The notes under the pieces: model-generated | Told to the model about the DNA's origin: nothing | Database searches by the model: none | The model's input: only the letters and a program-made list of their open reading frames with translations | Source of the DNA: JBBQCW01 sp038319025 | GTDB taxonomy: Bacteria; Actinomycetota; Thermoleophilia; Solirubrobacterales; Solirubrobacteraceae | Length of the DNA stretch: 64,000 bases | Direction of reading: 5' to 3' | Assembly: GCA_038319025.1 (NCBI GenBank) | Contig: JBBQCW010000005.1 | Span: 124,001-188,000, forward strand | Shown: in pieces, positions 1 through 8,372 of the stretch | Position numbering within the stretch: position 1 is the first letter of the stretch | Layout: every line of letters starts with the position of its first letter | Translations under genes and position numbers: made by a program

Positions 1-966
1 CGCCAAAGTCCGATGGGCGACGGTGCCCAGGATGAGCTGGATCTCGTTGAGCGCCTGCATCGCCGAGGTCGGATCGTTAACGGCCGGTGACAGAGCCCGG
101 ATGGCGATGTCGACGATCAGGCGCAGCGCGTAGGCCGGGTCCTGCAGGATGGTCCGGGCCGGCGCGAGGATCACCGCGTCAACCAGCGCCTCTTCTGACG
201 CCGAGCCGCCGGAGTAGCGCAGCAGCACCTCCCCGGGGAAGATCCGCCGGCCCATCGCCGGCACGAGTTCGATCAAGGCGCCCGTCCGGGCGCTCTCGGC
301 CTGCAATGCAGCGATGTCGACGGCCGCGATCACGGCGGTGTGGCCGGGGTGCTTGATCTCCGCCGCGTTCGCGGGCAGCAGGTCGTACCGGTGTTTGTCG
401 TCGCAGCCCGGCTCGTACGGATCGGGGTAGGTGGCGTCGGCGGCGTCCACGCCGAGCTGCCCGATGCGCACCAACACGCGCGGGAGCTGAAGCCCGGTGC
501 CCACCCGCTGGATCAGCAGAAGGAACATGACGACGCTCCCGATGAGCAGAGCGCCGGCGGTCAGCACCGAGAAGCTGGGTACGGCTTCTCCGTGGTCGCT
601 GCCGATATCCACCACGGCACCGAGCGAGAAGATGAACGTGGCGATGAACACGCCCAGTGCGTGGCCGGTGAGCCGGTCGCGCCGCAGCTCGGGAATGACC
701 CGGGGCGAGAGGGCCTGGGTCCCGAACTGGATCACGAGGATCGAGATCGAGAAGACCAAGCCCGTGAACGCGATCATGCCGGTGGCCTCGGCACTGAGCA
801 TGGTGGTGGCGGCCGCCTCGCTCACACCGAGATCAAAGTGCGCGTGCCGATCCAGGAGGGGGATCAGGATGCTCGCCACCAGAGCCGTGGCCAGCCAAAG
901 CAGCGGCGTGACGAACGTCATGCGCGAGAGCCAGAGTCGCCGGCGCTGGTCGGTGGCGGACGCCAT
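1..966 (-). CDS. DUF2254 family predicted membrane protein (3' end outside window)
   Basis: Reading frame open from an ATG at 966 to the window edge, so the C-terminus is missing; 322 codons are visible. The N-terminal part has about four hydrophobic segments (roughly residues 16-38, 58-80, 90-115 and 130-150), followed by a soluble part. Near residue 295 it carries the ALSPAVNDPTSA motif that marks DUF2254 membrane proteins. Function of the family is unknown. It starts 28 nt after the stop of the gene at 995-2392 on the same strand, so the two are probably co-transcribed. The family call rests on the motif and the membrane layout; no function is inferred. Confidence 0.8.
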   Translation of the reverse strand, partial: MASATDQRRRLWLSRMTFVTPLLWLATALVASILIPLLDRHAHFDLGVSEAAATTMLSAEATGMIAFTGLVFSISILVIQFGTQALSPRVIPELRRDRLTGHALGVFIATFIFSLGAVVDIGSDHGEAVPSFSVLTAGALLIGSVVMFLLLIQRVGTGLQLPRVLVRIGQLGVDAADATYPDPYEPGCDDKHRYDLLPANAAEIKHPGHTAVIAAVDIAALQAESARTGALIELVPAMGRRIFPGEVLLRYSGGSASEEALVDAVILAPARTILQDPAYALRLIVDIAIRALSPAVNDPTSAMQALNEIQLILGTVAHRTLA

Positions 967-994
967 GTCGCCGGATCCTACGGGCGCGACGGGC

Positions 995-2392
995 TCAGAA
1001 CAGCCCGTCGTCAGCCGGCTCGCCCGTGATCGTCACGGTGGGCGGGGCCGCTGGGGCGCCCTCATCGACGTCCGCGTGGGCTGCGGGGCGGACGAGCTCG
1101 GCTATCTCGGCCAGCTGGGCTTTCACGCCGTCGCTCATCGTCGAGACGATCTCCGCGGCGGTGTCGATCGACTTCTTGGAGGTCGTGAGGCTGGACTTCA
1201 CGCGCCGCACGTCCTCAAGGATCTGGAGCGCGCGCTCGACGGCGCCGGCGACGGCCTCGGCGTCTACCTCCCCGCTTTCGCCGCGGTTCAGCAGCACGCG
1301 GGCCCGGGCCAGCGAGTAGGCGACCTGGAGGGGGAGCACGCCACCCTCGTCGGGGTCATAGGTGACGATCAACTTGTTCCCGTTGTACTCGCGCAGAGCC
1401 AGCATCTTGGCCGGGACCTTCTCCTCGGACGGCACGACGAGGACGCCGAAATCAGCCGTGCGGGCCGCCATCGCATCGTCCAGCTCGCGCAGCGCCGCCG
1501 GGCGGCTGAGCCTGGCGGTCTTGGCCTCGAACACGATGCGTCCGCGCCCTGGGCCCTCGGCGAAACCGATCGTCACGACGACATCGCCCGTCTTGGCCCG
1601 GCCGGCGTCGGCCTGGTCGCCCACAGCGAGCGCGTCGTCGCCCTGCGGCACGGCGAGCGCCTCCACGGCCTGGGCCACAGAATCCTCGTACGTGCGGCCC
1701 TTGGCGGTGCCCTTCTCGGCCTCGGCGGCCACCTGCTCATCGGTCTCGCGCTCGGCCTTGAGGGAGTGGACCTCAAGCTGCAGCGCGGTGAGCATGTGCG
1801 TCATCTTCCCCAGCTCCGTGCGCTGCTGGTCGCCGGCGTCGCGCAGCGAACGAATCGTGGCGGCCTTGAAATCGGCTAACGGGTTACTGGCGTCCCCCGA
1901 GGTGAACTGCCGGACGAGGTCCTCGCCCATCTTGGACGTGACCTCGGCCACGGCCGCCTTCACCTGGTGCTGCACGGCTTGGCTGCTGCCCTCACCGAAG
2001 TGCTGCTCGAGCGCTTTCGTGACGACTCCCGTTTCGGCGCCGAAGGCGGCCTCCAGATGGGCGGCCAGAGCGGCGGCGATCTCCGTCCCGCGGGTGGCGA
2101 ACTGCTCGTCCAGTTCGCGAGCGCGGTCGGTGAGCTGCTTCTCCACCTCGTGGGCGGTGCGCTCAAACTCAGCTCGCACAAAGTCTGTGTCGGCGGCTGT
2201 CTGCTCCCGGCTCAAGACGCGGGCGCCGATCTCGATCGCGTCGGTGATGAGCGCCCCCAGATCGCCGCCGGCCTCGTCCCGCTGGCGGGCGAGGTCTGCG
2301 GCACAGGCGTCCTCGACGGTGAGGTGCTCGATGACGAGCCCCTGGTCGAGGATCCGGACGCGGTGGCGATAAAGGGGGGTGGCGGCTTCCAT
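995..2392 (-). CDS. Coiled-coil protein with C-terminal PD-(D/E)XK nuclease-like domain (DUF2130-like)
   Basis: A 465-aa protein. I chose the ATG at 2392 because an AGGA sequence sits 4 nt upstream and a TACGGT -10-like hexamer lies at 2407-2412 on the minus strand. The 5'-extended frame to 2455 is unlikely to be translated. Residues about 45-220 are rich in A, E, K and R with heptad character and should form a coiled coil. Residues about 230-330 hold a Glu (YED), an Asp (TGDVVV) and FEAKT, matching the E...D...ExK order of the PD-(D/E)XK fold; DUF2130 proteins have a similar layout. It is probably co-transcribed with the DUF2254 gene. Nuclease activity is inferred, not shown. Confidence 0.65.
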   Translation of the reverse strand: MEAATPLYRHRVRILDQGLVIEHLTVEDACAADLARQRDEAGGDLGALITDAIEIGARVLSREQTAADTDFVRAEFERTAHEVEKQLTDRARELDEQFATRGTEIAAALAAHLEAAFGAETGVVTKALEQHFGEGSSQAVQHQVKAAVAEVTSKMGEDLVRQFTSGDASNPLADFKAATIRSLRDAGDQQRTELGKMTHMLTALQLEVHSLKAERETDEQVAAEAEKGTAKGRTYEDSVAQAVEALAVPQGDDALAVGDQADAGRAKTGDVVVTIGFAEGPGRGRIVFEAKTARLSRPAALRELDDAMAARTADFGVLVVPSEEKVPAKMLALREYNGNKLIVTYDPDEGGVLPLQVAYSLARARVLLNRGESGEVDAEAVAGAVERALQILEDVRRVKSSLTTSKKSIDTAAEIVSTMSDGVKAQLAEIAELVRPAAHADVDEGAPAAPPTVTITGEPADDGLF

Positions 2393-2466
2393 GATTCCTG
2401 GGTCGCACCGTACGGCTGTCATCTGACGGAACGCAGAAATCCCTGCAACGCCCATGGTGGTTCACT

Positions 2467-4119
2467 GTGCGCATGGGAATTCAGGAGCAGCTGATGGGGA
2501 AGGCGTTCGTCGTCAAGGCGCTCGTGAACGCCGGCATGGTAAAGCCCACCCGCCCGGACAAGCTGCTGGCCCTCGCCCGGGCGCTGCGCGACTGGGGCGC
2601 CACCCCTGCCGCCGGCTACGCCGCCTCGGCCGTCCGCTACCCCGATGCGCTGGCCATCTGCGACGAACGCGGTGACCTCACCTTCGCCGAGGTGCAGGAC
2701 CGCACCAACCGGCTGGCGTCCTCGCTGGCCGCGGCCGGCGTGAACGAGGGCGACGGGGTCGCGATCCTGTGTCGCAACCACCGCGGGTTCATCGACGCGG
2801 TCGTGGCCTGCTCAAAGCTCGGCGCCCACGCCCTGTTCCTGAACACGATGTTCGCCGCGCCCCAGATCCGTGACGTGTGTGAGCGCGAGGGCCCGATGGC
2901 CATCATTCACGACGACGAGTTCACGACTCTGTGTGACACCGCGGCCGAGGGGCGCCTGCGGTTCATCGGTTGGACCGACGACGAGGCCGCTGCCGCCCAC
3001 CCGACGCTCGAGCAGCTGATCGCCGCCGGCGACCCGGCCGATCTCACGCCCCCCGCCGTGACGGGTCGCGTCGTCATCCTCACCAGCGGTACGACGGGCA
3101 CGCCGAAGGGTGCCGCCCGCAAGCAGCCCGACAACCTCGAGCCGGCCGCGGCCCTGTACGACCGCATCCCGCTTCGCTCGCGCGAGGCGACGATGATCGC
3201 GGCGCCGATGTTCCACTCCTGGGGTCTGGCGCACTTCACGCTGGGCCTGGGCCTGTCGTCCACGCTCGTGCTCCGTCGCCGTTTTGATCCGGAGGGCACG
3301 CTGGAGGCCGTTTCCCGCCATCGCGCGACGGCGCTCGCCGTGGTGCCGGTGATGCTCCAGCGCATCATGGAACTGCCCGATGAAGCCTTCGCCCGCAATC
3401 CCACGCCGGACCTGCGCGTGATCGCCGCCAGCGGCTCCGCGCTCCCCGGCGAACTGGCTCTGCGGGTCATGGACCGCCTCGGCGACGTGCTCTACAACCT
3501 GTACGGCTCCACCGAGGTGGCATGGGCCACGATCGCCTCTCCGGCCGACCTGCGCGCCGCGCCGGGCACCGCCGGTCGCCCGCCGTACGGCACGCGCGTG
3601 GTCCTGCTGGACGACCGCGGTCGCGAGGTGCCGCAGGGGCTTCCCGGACGCATCTTCGTCGCCAACGGCATGGAGTTCGAGGGGTACACCGGCGGCGGCG
3701 GCAAGGAGATCATCGACGGGCTGATGGCCACCGGCGATGTCGGACATTTCGATGACGACGGGCGCCTGTTCGTCGACGGCCGTGACGACGAGATGATCGT
3801 CTCCGGCGGGGAGAACGTCTTCCCACGCGAGGTGGAGGACCTCCTGTCCGACCACCCGCACGTCGAGGAGGCCGCCGTGCTGGGCGTCGACGACGAGGAG
3901 TTTGGTCAGCGTCTGGCGGCGTTCGTCGTCATTCGCACCGGCTCGAAGACCGACGAGGCCGCGCTGCGCGCCCACATCAAGGCGAACCTGGCGTCCTTCA
4001 AGGTGCCGCGGGATTTCACGTTCCTCGCCCAGCTCCCTCGCAACGCCACGGGCAAGGTGCTCAAGCGCGAACTGCACGAGGGCAGCGAGCGTGGTCAGAA
4101 GGAGACCCCGGGCGCCTGA
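2467..4119 (+). CDS. Acyl-CoA synthetase / AMP-dependent fatty-acid ligase (FadD family)
   Basis: ANL-superfamily adenylating enzyme of about 550 aa, expected to activate a carboxylic acid to acyl-AMP and then acyl-CoA. The P-loop-like motif LTSGTTGTPKG lies near residue 207, YGSTE near 345, a TGDVG(H/Y) motif near 425, and the hinge and C-terminal lysine region PRNATGKVLKREL near 525-540. The N-terminal RPDKL segment resembles mycobacterial FadD2/FadD12-type ligases. Possible starts are GTG 2467, which has a CATGGT hexamer 8 nt upstream, or ATG 2473. It is divergent from the coiled-coil nuclease-like gene. Substrate chain length cannot be read from sequence. Confidence 0.85.
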   Translation: MRMGIQEQLMGKAFVVKALVNAGMVKPTRPDKLLALARALRDWGATPAAGYAASAVRYPDALAICDERGDLTFAEVQDRTNRLASSLAAAGVNEGDGVAILCRNHRGFIDAVVACSKLGAHALFLNTMFAAPQIRDVCEREGPMAIIHDDEFTTLCDTAAEGRLRFIGWTDDEAAAAHPTLEQLIAAGDPADLTPPAVTGRVVILTSGTTGTPKGAARKQPDNLEPAAALYDRIPLRSREATMIAAPMFHSWGLAHFTLGLGLSSTLVLRRRFDPEGTLEAVSRHRATALAVVPVMLQRIMELPDEAFARNPTPDLRVIAASGSALPGELALRVMDRLGDVLYNLYGSTEVAWATIASPADLRAAPGTAGRPPYGTRVVLLDDRGREVPQGLPGRIFVANGMEFEGYTGGGGKEIIDGLMATGDVGHFDDDGRLFVDGRDDEMIVSGGENVFPREVEDLLSDHPHVEEAAVLGVDDEEFGQRLAAFVVIRTGSKTDEAALRAHIKANLASFKVPRDFTFLAQLPRNATGKVLKRELHEGSERGQKETPGA

Positions 4120-4162
4120 GCACGTCGAACGTGCTCGCCGGCTCGCTCGGGGCCTCATGTTC

Positions 4163-4168
4163 TACCCT
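4163..4168 (+). promoter_or_regulatory. -10 element (TACCCT) of a likely leaderless transcript
   Basis: TACCCT lies 6 nt before the ATG of the YceD gene. The A of ATG is then at or near the expected transcription start, leaving no room for a Shine-Dalgarno site. The same spacing recurs at many genes in this window. Confidence 0.5.
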
Positions 4169-4174
4169 GAGTCG

Positions 4175-4687
4175 ATGGCCCGGACCGACACTCTCGACCT
4201 CGGGCGGATGCGCCTGACCAGCGGCGAGGGTCGCCAACTTGAGCTCGAGGTCGATCTCGGATCCTTCTCCTTCGCGGGGACGCCGTACAGCGTCACCCCG
4301 CAGCCCGCGCCCGTCGCCCTCGACATCAGCCGGATGACGCACGGCGGCTACGCGTTTCGGGCGCGCTTTGGCGCGACGCTCAGCGGTCCGTGCATGCGCT
4401 GCCTGGAGCCTGCCGCCCCATCCACCGAGGTCGACGTTCGCGAGGTCGACCAGCCAGGTGGGGGAGACGAACTCGACAGTCCCTACCTAGTAGACGAGGA
4501 ACTGGATGTGGTCAGCTGGGCGCACGATGCGCTCGGCCTAGCCCTTCCGGCTCAGGTGTTGTGCCGGCCGGACTGTCGCGGGTTGTGCGCCGAATGCGGG
4601 GCGAACCTCAACGAGGACCCTGAGCACACCCACGGGCCGCAGATCGACCCGCGCTGGGCCGAGCTGGACAAGCTGACGTTTGAATGA
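4175..4687 (+). CDS. yceD: YceD/DUF177 family protein (large-subunit rRNA accumulation)
   Basis: A 170-aa protein starting at ATG 4175. It has the DUF177 signature: a CMRCLEP motif in the middle and a C-terminal CRPDCRGLCAECG cluster with an acidic DPRWAELDKL end. Members are linked to accumulation of 23S rRNA and large-subunit assembly, and are normally encoded directly before rpmF. Here rpmF is 1.46 kb downstream, and two minus-strand genes sit between them. A TACCCT -10 lies 6 nt before the ATG. Confidence 0.9.
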   Translation: MARTDTLDLGRMRLTSGEGRQLELEVDLGSFSFAGTPYSVTPQPAPVALDISRMTHGGYAFRARFGATLSGPCMRCLEPAAPSTEVDVREVDQPGGGDELDSPYLVDEELDVVSWAHDALGLALPAQVLCRPDCRGLCAECGANLNEDPEHTHGPQIDPRWAELDKLTFE

Positions 4688-4691
4688 GCAG

Positions 4692-4720
4692 GTGCGCCGC
4701 CGCCCGAGGCGACGGCGCAC
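4692..4720. terminator. Hairpin between convergent genes (possible bidirectional terminator)
   Basis: Twelve-base arms, GTGCGCCGCCGC and GCGACGGCGCAC, with one mismatch and a 5-nt loop. It sits between yceD (+) and the DUF4234 gene (-). There is no T-tract, which is common for actinobacterial terminators. Confidence 0.5.
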
Positions 4721-4738
4721 ACCACACAAGCGCTTCGA

Positions 4739-5182
4739 TCAGCTGGCAGCCGGAATGGCCGCGGACTGGCCGCCGCCGAGCTGCTGCTGGGCCTCGAGGA
4801 CCTTGTTCTGGCCGGACTGGAAGATGCAGTAGCCGACGATCACGTACATGAGCAGCAGACCGCCGATGGGGCTGAAGGCGTCCTGCGGCTTGCCGAGCAG
4901 CTCCAGCGCCTTCTTCTGGCGGCCCCACGTGTTGTAGAGCGAGATGATCGCCGGGACGATGATGAGAGCGCCGAACGTGACGGCGATCAGCGAAGTCATC
5001 GGGTTGTCACCCAGTTCGTCGGTGTTGCGGGCCTTGCCGATCTCGGCCAGTTCCTTGTTCATGTAGTAGTACCAAAACAGGCTGTAGATCCCGAGCGTGA
5101 TCAGCGACAGGCCGAGAATGCCGATCGGACTGCGGTGCTTACCTTCGTAGCTGGTTCCGGTAATCGGAACTAGTTCTCCCAT
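4739..5182 (-). CDS. DUF4234 domain small membrane protein
   Basis: 147 aa with three hydrophobic stretches, at about residues 20-40, 62-85 and 112-130. The pattern SPIGILGLSLITLGIYSLFW near the N-terminus, followed by W/Y residues and a short charged loop, is typical of DUF4234 proteins, whose function is unknown. A good Shine-Dalgarno sequence (AGGGGG) lies 6 nt before the ATG. It is convergent with yceD and interrupts the usual yceD-rpmF pair. Confidence 0.75.
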   Translation of the reverse strand: MGELVPITGTSYEGKHRSPIGILGLSLITLGIYSLFWYYYMNKELAEIGKARNTDELGDNPMTSLIAVTFGALIIVPAIISLYNTWGRQKKALELLGKPQDAFSPIGGLLLMYVIVGYCIFQSGQNKVLEAQQQLGGGQSAAIPAAS

Positions 5183-5245
5183 GTGATCCCCCTGTGAGTC
5201 GATTGGAGCGGCACGTAGCCGCTCATACGCTTGTTCGCCGCGATC

Positions 5246-6118
5246 CTAGAGGTATGCGGCGCTGGGAAGGAAGGGACGCAGCGATCCCACCTCGCCGCGG
5301 ACGAACAGCGGGCCGTCCGGGGAGAGGGCTAGGCCGGCCGCCAGCGCGACCTCGATCGCCCAGTCGTTCCCGGCGGTGATCACGTCCAGATGGACGGTCG
5401 CGCCGATGCCGGCGTGGGCGATCGCCGTCTGCAGCAGGCGTCGTGCGGCTTCGTCGTCGCGAGCGGCCAGGAGCTTGATGATGCCGTCCTTACGCACGCA
5501 GAATCCGCGGTCGCCGAGGGCGAGCACCATGTGGTCGGTGGCGCGCAGCGCCGGCAGGTCGGTGGCGTAGGAAGCGCCGCGTACTGCACGCCCGATCGCG
5601 CCGATGCGCTCGTCGTGCGCCGGGCCGGGGTCGTCGACGTCTGGGTCGGCACGCGGAAGGAGTTCACGCGTTGTGACGCCGGCCGCCGCCACCGCGGGGA
5701 GTAGCGAGAACCCGGCCAGCGCATAAAGCCTCATGGCGGACGGATCGGCCGTGCTCATGATCAGCGCGCCGTCGGTTCCTTCGGCGTGGCTGAGCGACGC
5801 GTCGAGCAGTCGGCGGCCGATGCCGCGGCTTTGGTGGTCGGGCAGTACGGCAAACAGTGAGAGACCCCACAGTCCCTCGCGGACGAGAGCCATCGACAGC
5901 CCGACCACCGTCCCTTCGTGCACGGCGACCCAGCAGCCGGCGGGGTCCGTGGCGATCAGGTGGTTGAGCCGCAGAAAGCGCAGGCCTGACGGAGGCACTA
6001 TGTCCGCGCCCGCGATGGGCTGGAACAGCACCGACAGTACGACCAGGTCGACGGCGGCGACATCATCGAGGTTCATCGGCCGGATGGCGACAGCGGGCTG
6101 CACAGGGCACGGAGTCAA
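5246..6118 (-). CDS. GNAT-family N-acetyltransferase (tandem-domain type)
   Basis: 290 aa. The first half is a GNAT domain with the acetyl-CoA loop DHQSRGIGRRLL near residue 95 and a following strand with LYALAGF. The second half keeps the secondary-structure rhythm of a second, degenerate GNAT domain ending near FVRGEVGS. The substrate is unknown. It reads away from rpmF, whose start lies 33 bp from its start, so the two share a divergent control region. The start may be internal (Met 15). Confidence 0.7.
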   Translation of the reverse strand: MTPCPVQPAVAIRPMNLDDVAAVDLVVLSVLFQPIAGADIVPPSGLRFLRLNHLIATDPAGCWVAVHEGTVVGLSMALVREGLWGLSLFAVLPDHQSRGIGRRLLDASLSHAEGTDGALIMSTADPSAMRLYALAGFSLLPAVAAAGVTTRELLPRADPDVDDPGPAHDERIGAIGRAVRGASYATDLPALRATDHMVLALGDRGFCVRKDGIIKLLAARDDEAARRLLQTAIAHAGIGATVHLDVITAGNDWAIEVALAAGLALSPDGPLFVRGEVGSLRPFLPSAAYL

Positions 6119-6134
6119 CCAGAGCCAAAACCGC

Positions 6135-6140
6135 TACCCT
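6135..6140 (+). promoter_or_regulatory. -10 element (TACCCT) of rpmF
   Basis: TACCCT lies 10 nt before the rpmF ATG. No Shine-Dalgarno sequence is present in the gap, consistent with a leaderless or near-leaderless mRNA. Confidence 0.45.
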
Positions 6141-6150
6141 TCGCAGCCTC

Positions 6151-6348
6151 ATGGCCGTCCCTAAGCAGAAGCAATCACACAGCCGCACGAACAAGCGTCG
6201 GTCCCAGCACAAGCTGACGGCACCGACCTACAACGCTTGTCCTCAGTGCCACAGCCCCCGCCGACCGCATCGGGTCTGCCCGACCTGCGGGACGTATCGC
6301 GGGCGTGAGATCGTGGCTCCCGACCACGATCACGACCACGAGCACTAG
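6151..6348 (+). CDS. rpmF: 50S ribosomal protein L32
   Basis: 65 aa, starting MAVPKQKQSHSRTNKRR as is typical for L32, then a zinc-ribbon pair, CPQC and CPTC, near residues 30 and 43. The tail is rich in D and H (DHDHDHEH), longer than usual, and could bind metal. plsX follows and overlaps its 3' end; the rpmF-plsX-acpP-rnc order is widely conserved in bacteria. Confidence 0.95.
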   Translation: MAVPKQKQSHSRTNKRRSQHKLTAPTYNACPQCHSPRRPHRVCPTCGTYRGREIVAPDHDHDHEH

Positions 6349-7420
6349 CGCTCGCAACGAGGTTCCCGCCGTCCCGGCGCGCCCGGTCACGATCGCCGTC
6401 GATGCCGGCGGTGCGGACATGGGGCCTGCCGAAGTGGCCGCAGGTGCCGCGATCGCGGCCGCCAAGGGCGTGCGCGTCCGTCTCTACGGGTCGGCACAGG
6501 AGATCGGCGAGGTGGCCGAGGGCGTCGAGGTGATCGACGCACCGGTGTCCATCGCCAAGGCCGCGGATCCTGTCCGCGCGGTCCGCTCCACCCCTGAATC
6601 ATCGATCGTCCAGGCCGCCCGCGCCGTCGCTGCCGGGGAGGCGGACGCGCTGGTCAGTGGTGGCTCCACGGGGGCCGCTTTGGCCGCTGGGCTGTTCAAC
6701 ATCAAGCGCGCATCGGGGATCTACCGCCCCGCGCTCGCGGTGCCGGTGCCGATCCCCGGGGCGCCCGTCACCCTGGTCGACGTGGGCGCCAACGTGGAGG
6801 TACGCCCTGAGCACCTGGTCCAGTTCGCCTTCATGGGGGCCGCGCTTGCGCAGACCGTTCTGGGCATCGAGCGGCCTCGCATCGGTCTCCTGGCCAACGG
6901 ATCGGAGGCGACCAAGGGAACGCCACTCGTCGTCGCCGCCCACGAGGCGCTCGCGGCCCGACTGGCGGGAGATGCGGCGCCCTTCGAGTTCGTGGGCAAC
7001 GTCGAGGGCAACGACATTCCGGCCGGATTGGTCGACGTGATCGTCACCGACGGGTTCACCGGAAACGTCGCGCTCAAGCTCATCGAGGGCACGTCACAGG
7101 CGATCCTGGCGGCGGTCCGTGCTGCCGCGACGTCGACCACTCGGGCCAAGGCCGGCGGGGTTCTGCTTCGTCCCGCTTTGCGGGCCTTTCGTGACGAGAT
7201 CGACCCGGAAGGCCCAGGGGGCGCCTACCTGCTGGGCCTGCGCCGGCTCGGGGTCGTGCCTCACGGTCGCTTCACGCGGTACGGCTTCTCCCAAGCGATC
7301 CTGCTGGCCGCACGCGGCGTCACGACCGATGTGGTCGGGCGGACCCATGCGGCGCTGGAGGCCTCGGGCGCGCTGCGCGGCGCGTCCGGAGGCCCGGCTA
7401 GCGTCCTCGACCAGCCATGA
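6305..7420 (+). CDS. plsX: Phosphate acyltransferase PlsX
   Basis: 371 aa. PlsX makes acyl-phosphate from acyl-ACP for phospholipid synthesis. The N-terminal signature appears as IAVDAGGADMGP, and GGSTGAALAAGLF, LVDVGANVEV, LLANGSEATKGTPL and EGNDIPAGLVDVIVTDGFTGN follow in family order. The family's usual Met/Gly pair in DAMGGD is altered to DAGGAD. The only in-frame start upstream of this signature is GTG 6305, so the gene overlaps rpmF by 44 nt in another frame. It ends in an ATGA overlap with acpP. Confidence 0.92.
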   Translation: MRSWLPTTITTTSTSARNEVPAVPARPVTIAVDAGGADMGPAEVAAGAAIAAAKGVRVRLYGSAQEIGEVAEGVEVIDAPVSIAKAADPVRAVRSTPESSIVQAARAVAAGEADALVSGGSTGAALAAGLFNIKRASGIYRPALAVPVPIPGAPVTLVDVGANVEVRPEHLVQFAFMGAALAQTVLGIERPRIGLLANGSEATKGTPLVVAAHEALAARLAGDAAPFEFVGNVEGNDIPAGLVDVIVTDGFTGNVALKLIEGTSQAILAAVRAAATSTTRAKAGGVLLRPALRAFRDEIDPEGPGGAYLLGLRRLGVVPHGRFTRYGFSQAILLAARGVTTDVVGRTHAALEASGALRGASGGPASVLDQP

Positions 7421-7668
7421 CCCGCGACGAAGTTTTCCTCCTGATCCAGAACCACCTTGCCGACGAGCTCGAGCTCGATCCGGCCCGGATCGACGAGGGC
7501 ACGCGCTTCAAGGAAGATCTGGACGCCGACTCGCTTGACCTCTACACGCTGGTGCAGGAGCTCGAAGACTCCTACCGCGTGACGATGTCCGACGAGCAGG
7601 CGGCGCAGATCCTCAGCGTCGGTCAGGCCATCGACTTCGTCCTCGCGCACGCTCCAACCGGATCCTGA
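7417..7668 (+). CDS. acpP: Acyl carrier protein
   Basis: 83 aa, acidic. The phosphopantetheine attachment serine lies in the motif DADSLDL near residue 37, and the following helix has VQELEDSY. It carries growing acyl chains as thioesters for fatty-acid synthesis and for PlsX next door. Translationally coupled to plsX through ATGA. The C-terminal helix is slightly longer than in E. coli AcpP. Confidence 0.93.
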   Translation: MTRDEVFLLIQNHLADELELDPARIDEGTRFKEDLDADSLDLYTLVQELEDSYRVTMSDEQAAQILSVGQAIDFVLAHAPTGS

Positions 7669-7713
7669 GCCCTGAGCCTCCTCACCGACCTGCTGGACGC
7701 CCTGCCCGACGAC

Positions 7714-8367
7714 TTGTCGAAGCAGGTCTTCACCCATTCCTCCTGGACGGACCGGCGCAGCGATTCCTACGCCCGGCTGGCCTTCCTCGGTGATTCGGTG
7801 TTGTCACTGGCCATCACCACCCACCTGTACCCACGCCTCGAGGCTGAGCGTTTCGGCGCGGGCCGGCTGACCAAGATCCGTGCTCAGACGGTGTCGGGTA
7901 CGTCGTGTCGCGCGGTCGCCGTGCGGATCGGCTTGCCCGACCGTTTGCATGCCGCCGCGCCCGAGGGCCTGTCCGCTGAGGCCAGCGCCCAGCTTCAGAC
8001 CGAGCGGGTGCTGGCGTCCGTGACCGAGGCGGTCATCGGTGCGTGCTATCTGGACGCCGGCTTCGAAGCCACCTCGGCTGCTGTCGTAGAGGCCTTCCAG
8101 CCTGAGCTGGAGGAGTCCCTCGCCAACCCGGTCGACTTCAAGTCCACGCTGCAGGAACGGCTGGCTCGTACCGGCGACGTCGTCCTTTACACCGTCGCCG
8201 CCGAGCACGGCCCGCCGCACGACTGCACGTTTGACGTGGTGGCCACCGTCGGCGACGAGCCGATCGGGCGCGGCAGCGGGCGGAGCAAAAAGGCCGCCGA
8301 GCAGGCCGCCGCTCGCGAGGCGCTTGAGGCCTCCGGCGGCCTCCCCGTGGAAACGGACGGGGAGTAG
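7714..8367 (+). CDS. rnc: Ribonuclease III, divergent active site
   Basis: dsRNA endonuclease family: an N-terminal RNase III domain, then DFKSTLQE and a C-terminal dsRNA-binding domain with the KKAAEQAAA helix. The usual signature NERLEFLGD is SYARLAFLGD here, so the glutamates equivalent to E. coli E38 and E41 are Ala. The later metal-binding pair appears as SVTEAVIG, keeping the Glu (E117 equivalent) but with Ser at the D114 position. D45 is kept. The only conventional start is TTG 7714. Conserved-looking residues upstream (LLTDLLDALPDDL) suggest a CTG start at 7672. Lies between acpP and smc as in many bacteria. Confidence 0.88.
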   Translation: MSKQVFTHSSWTDRRSDSYARLAFLGDSVLSLAITTHLYPRLEAERFGAGRLTKIRAQTVSGTSCRAVAVRIGLPDRLHAAAPEGLSAEASAQLQTERVLASVTEAVIGACYLDAGFEATSAAVVEAFQPELEESLANPVDFKSTLQERLARTGDVVLYTVAAEHGPPHDCTFDVVATVGDEPIGRGSGRSKKAAEQAAAREALEASGGLPVETDGE

Positions 8368-8372
8368 CAGCG

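Noticed and set aside
497..2372. Plus-strand frames over the DUF2254 and coiled-coil genes
   Set aside because: Their products have no family pattern and are rich in Ser/Arg/Ala, as expected for shadow frames of the minus-strand genes.
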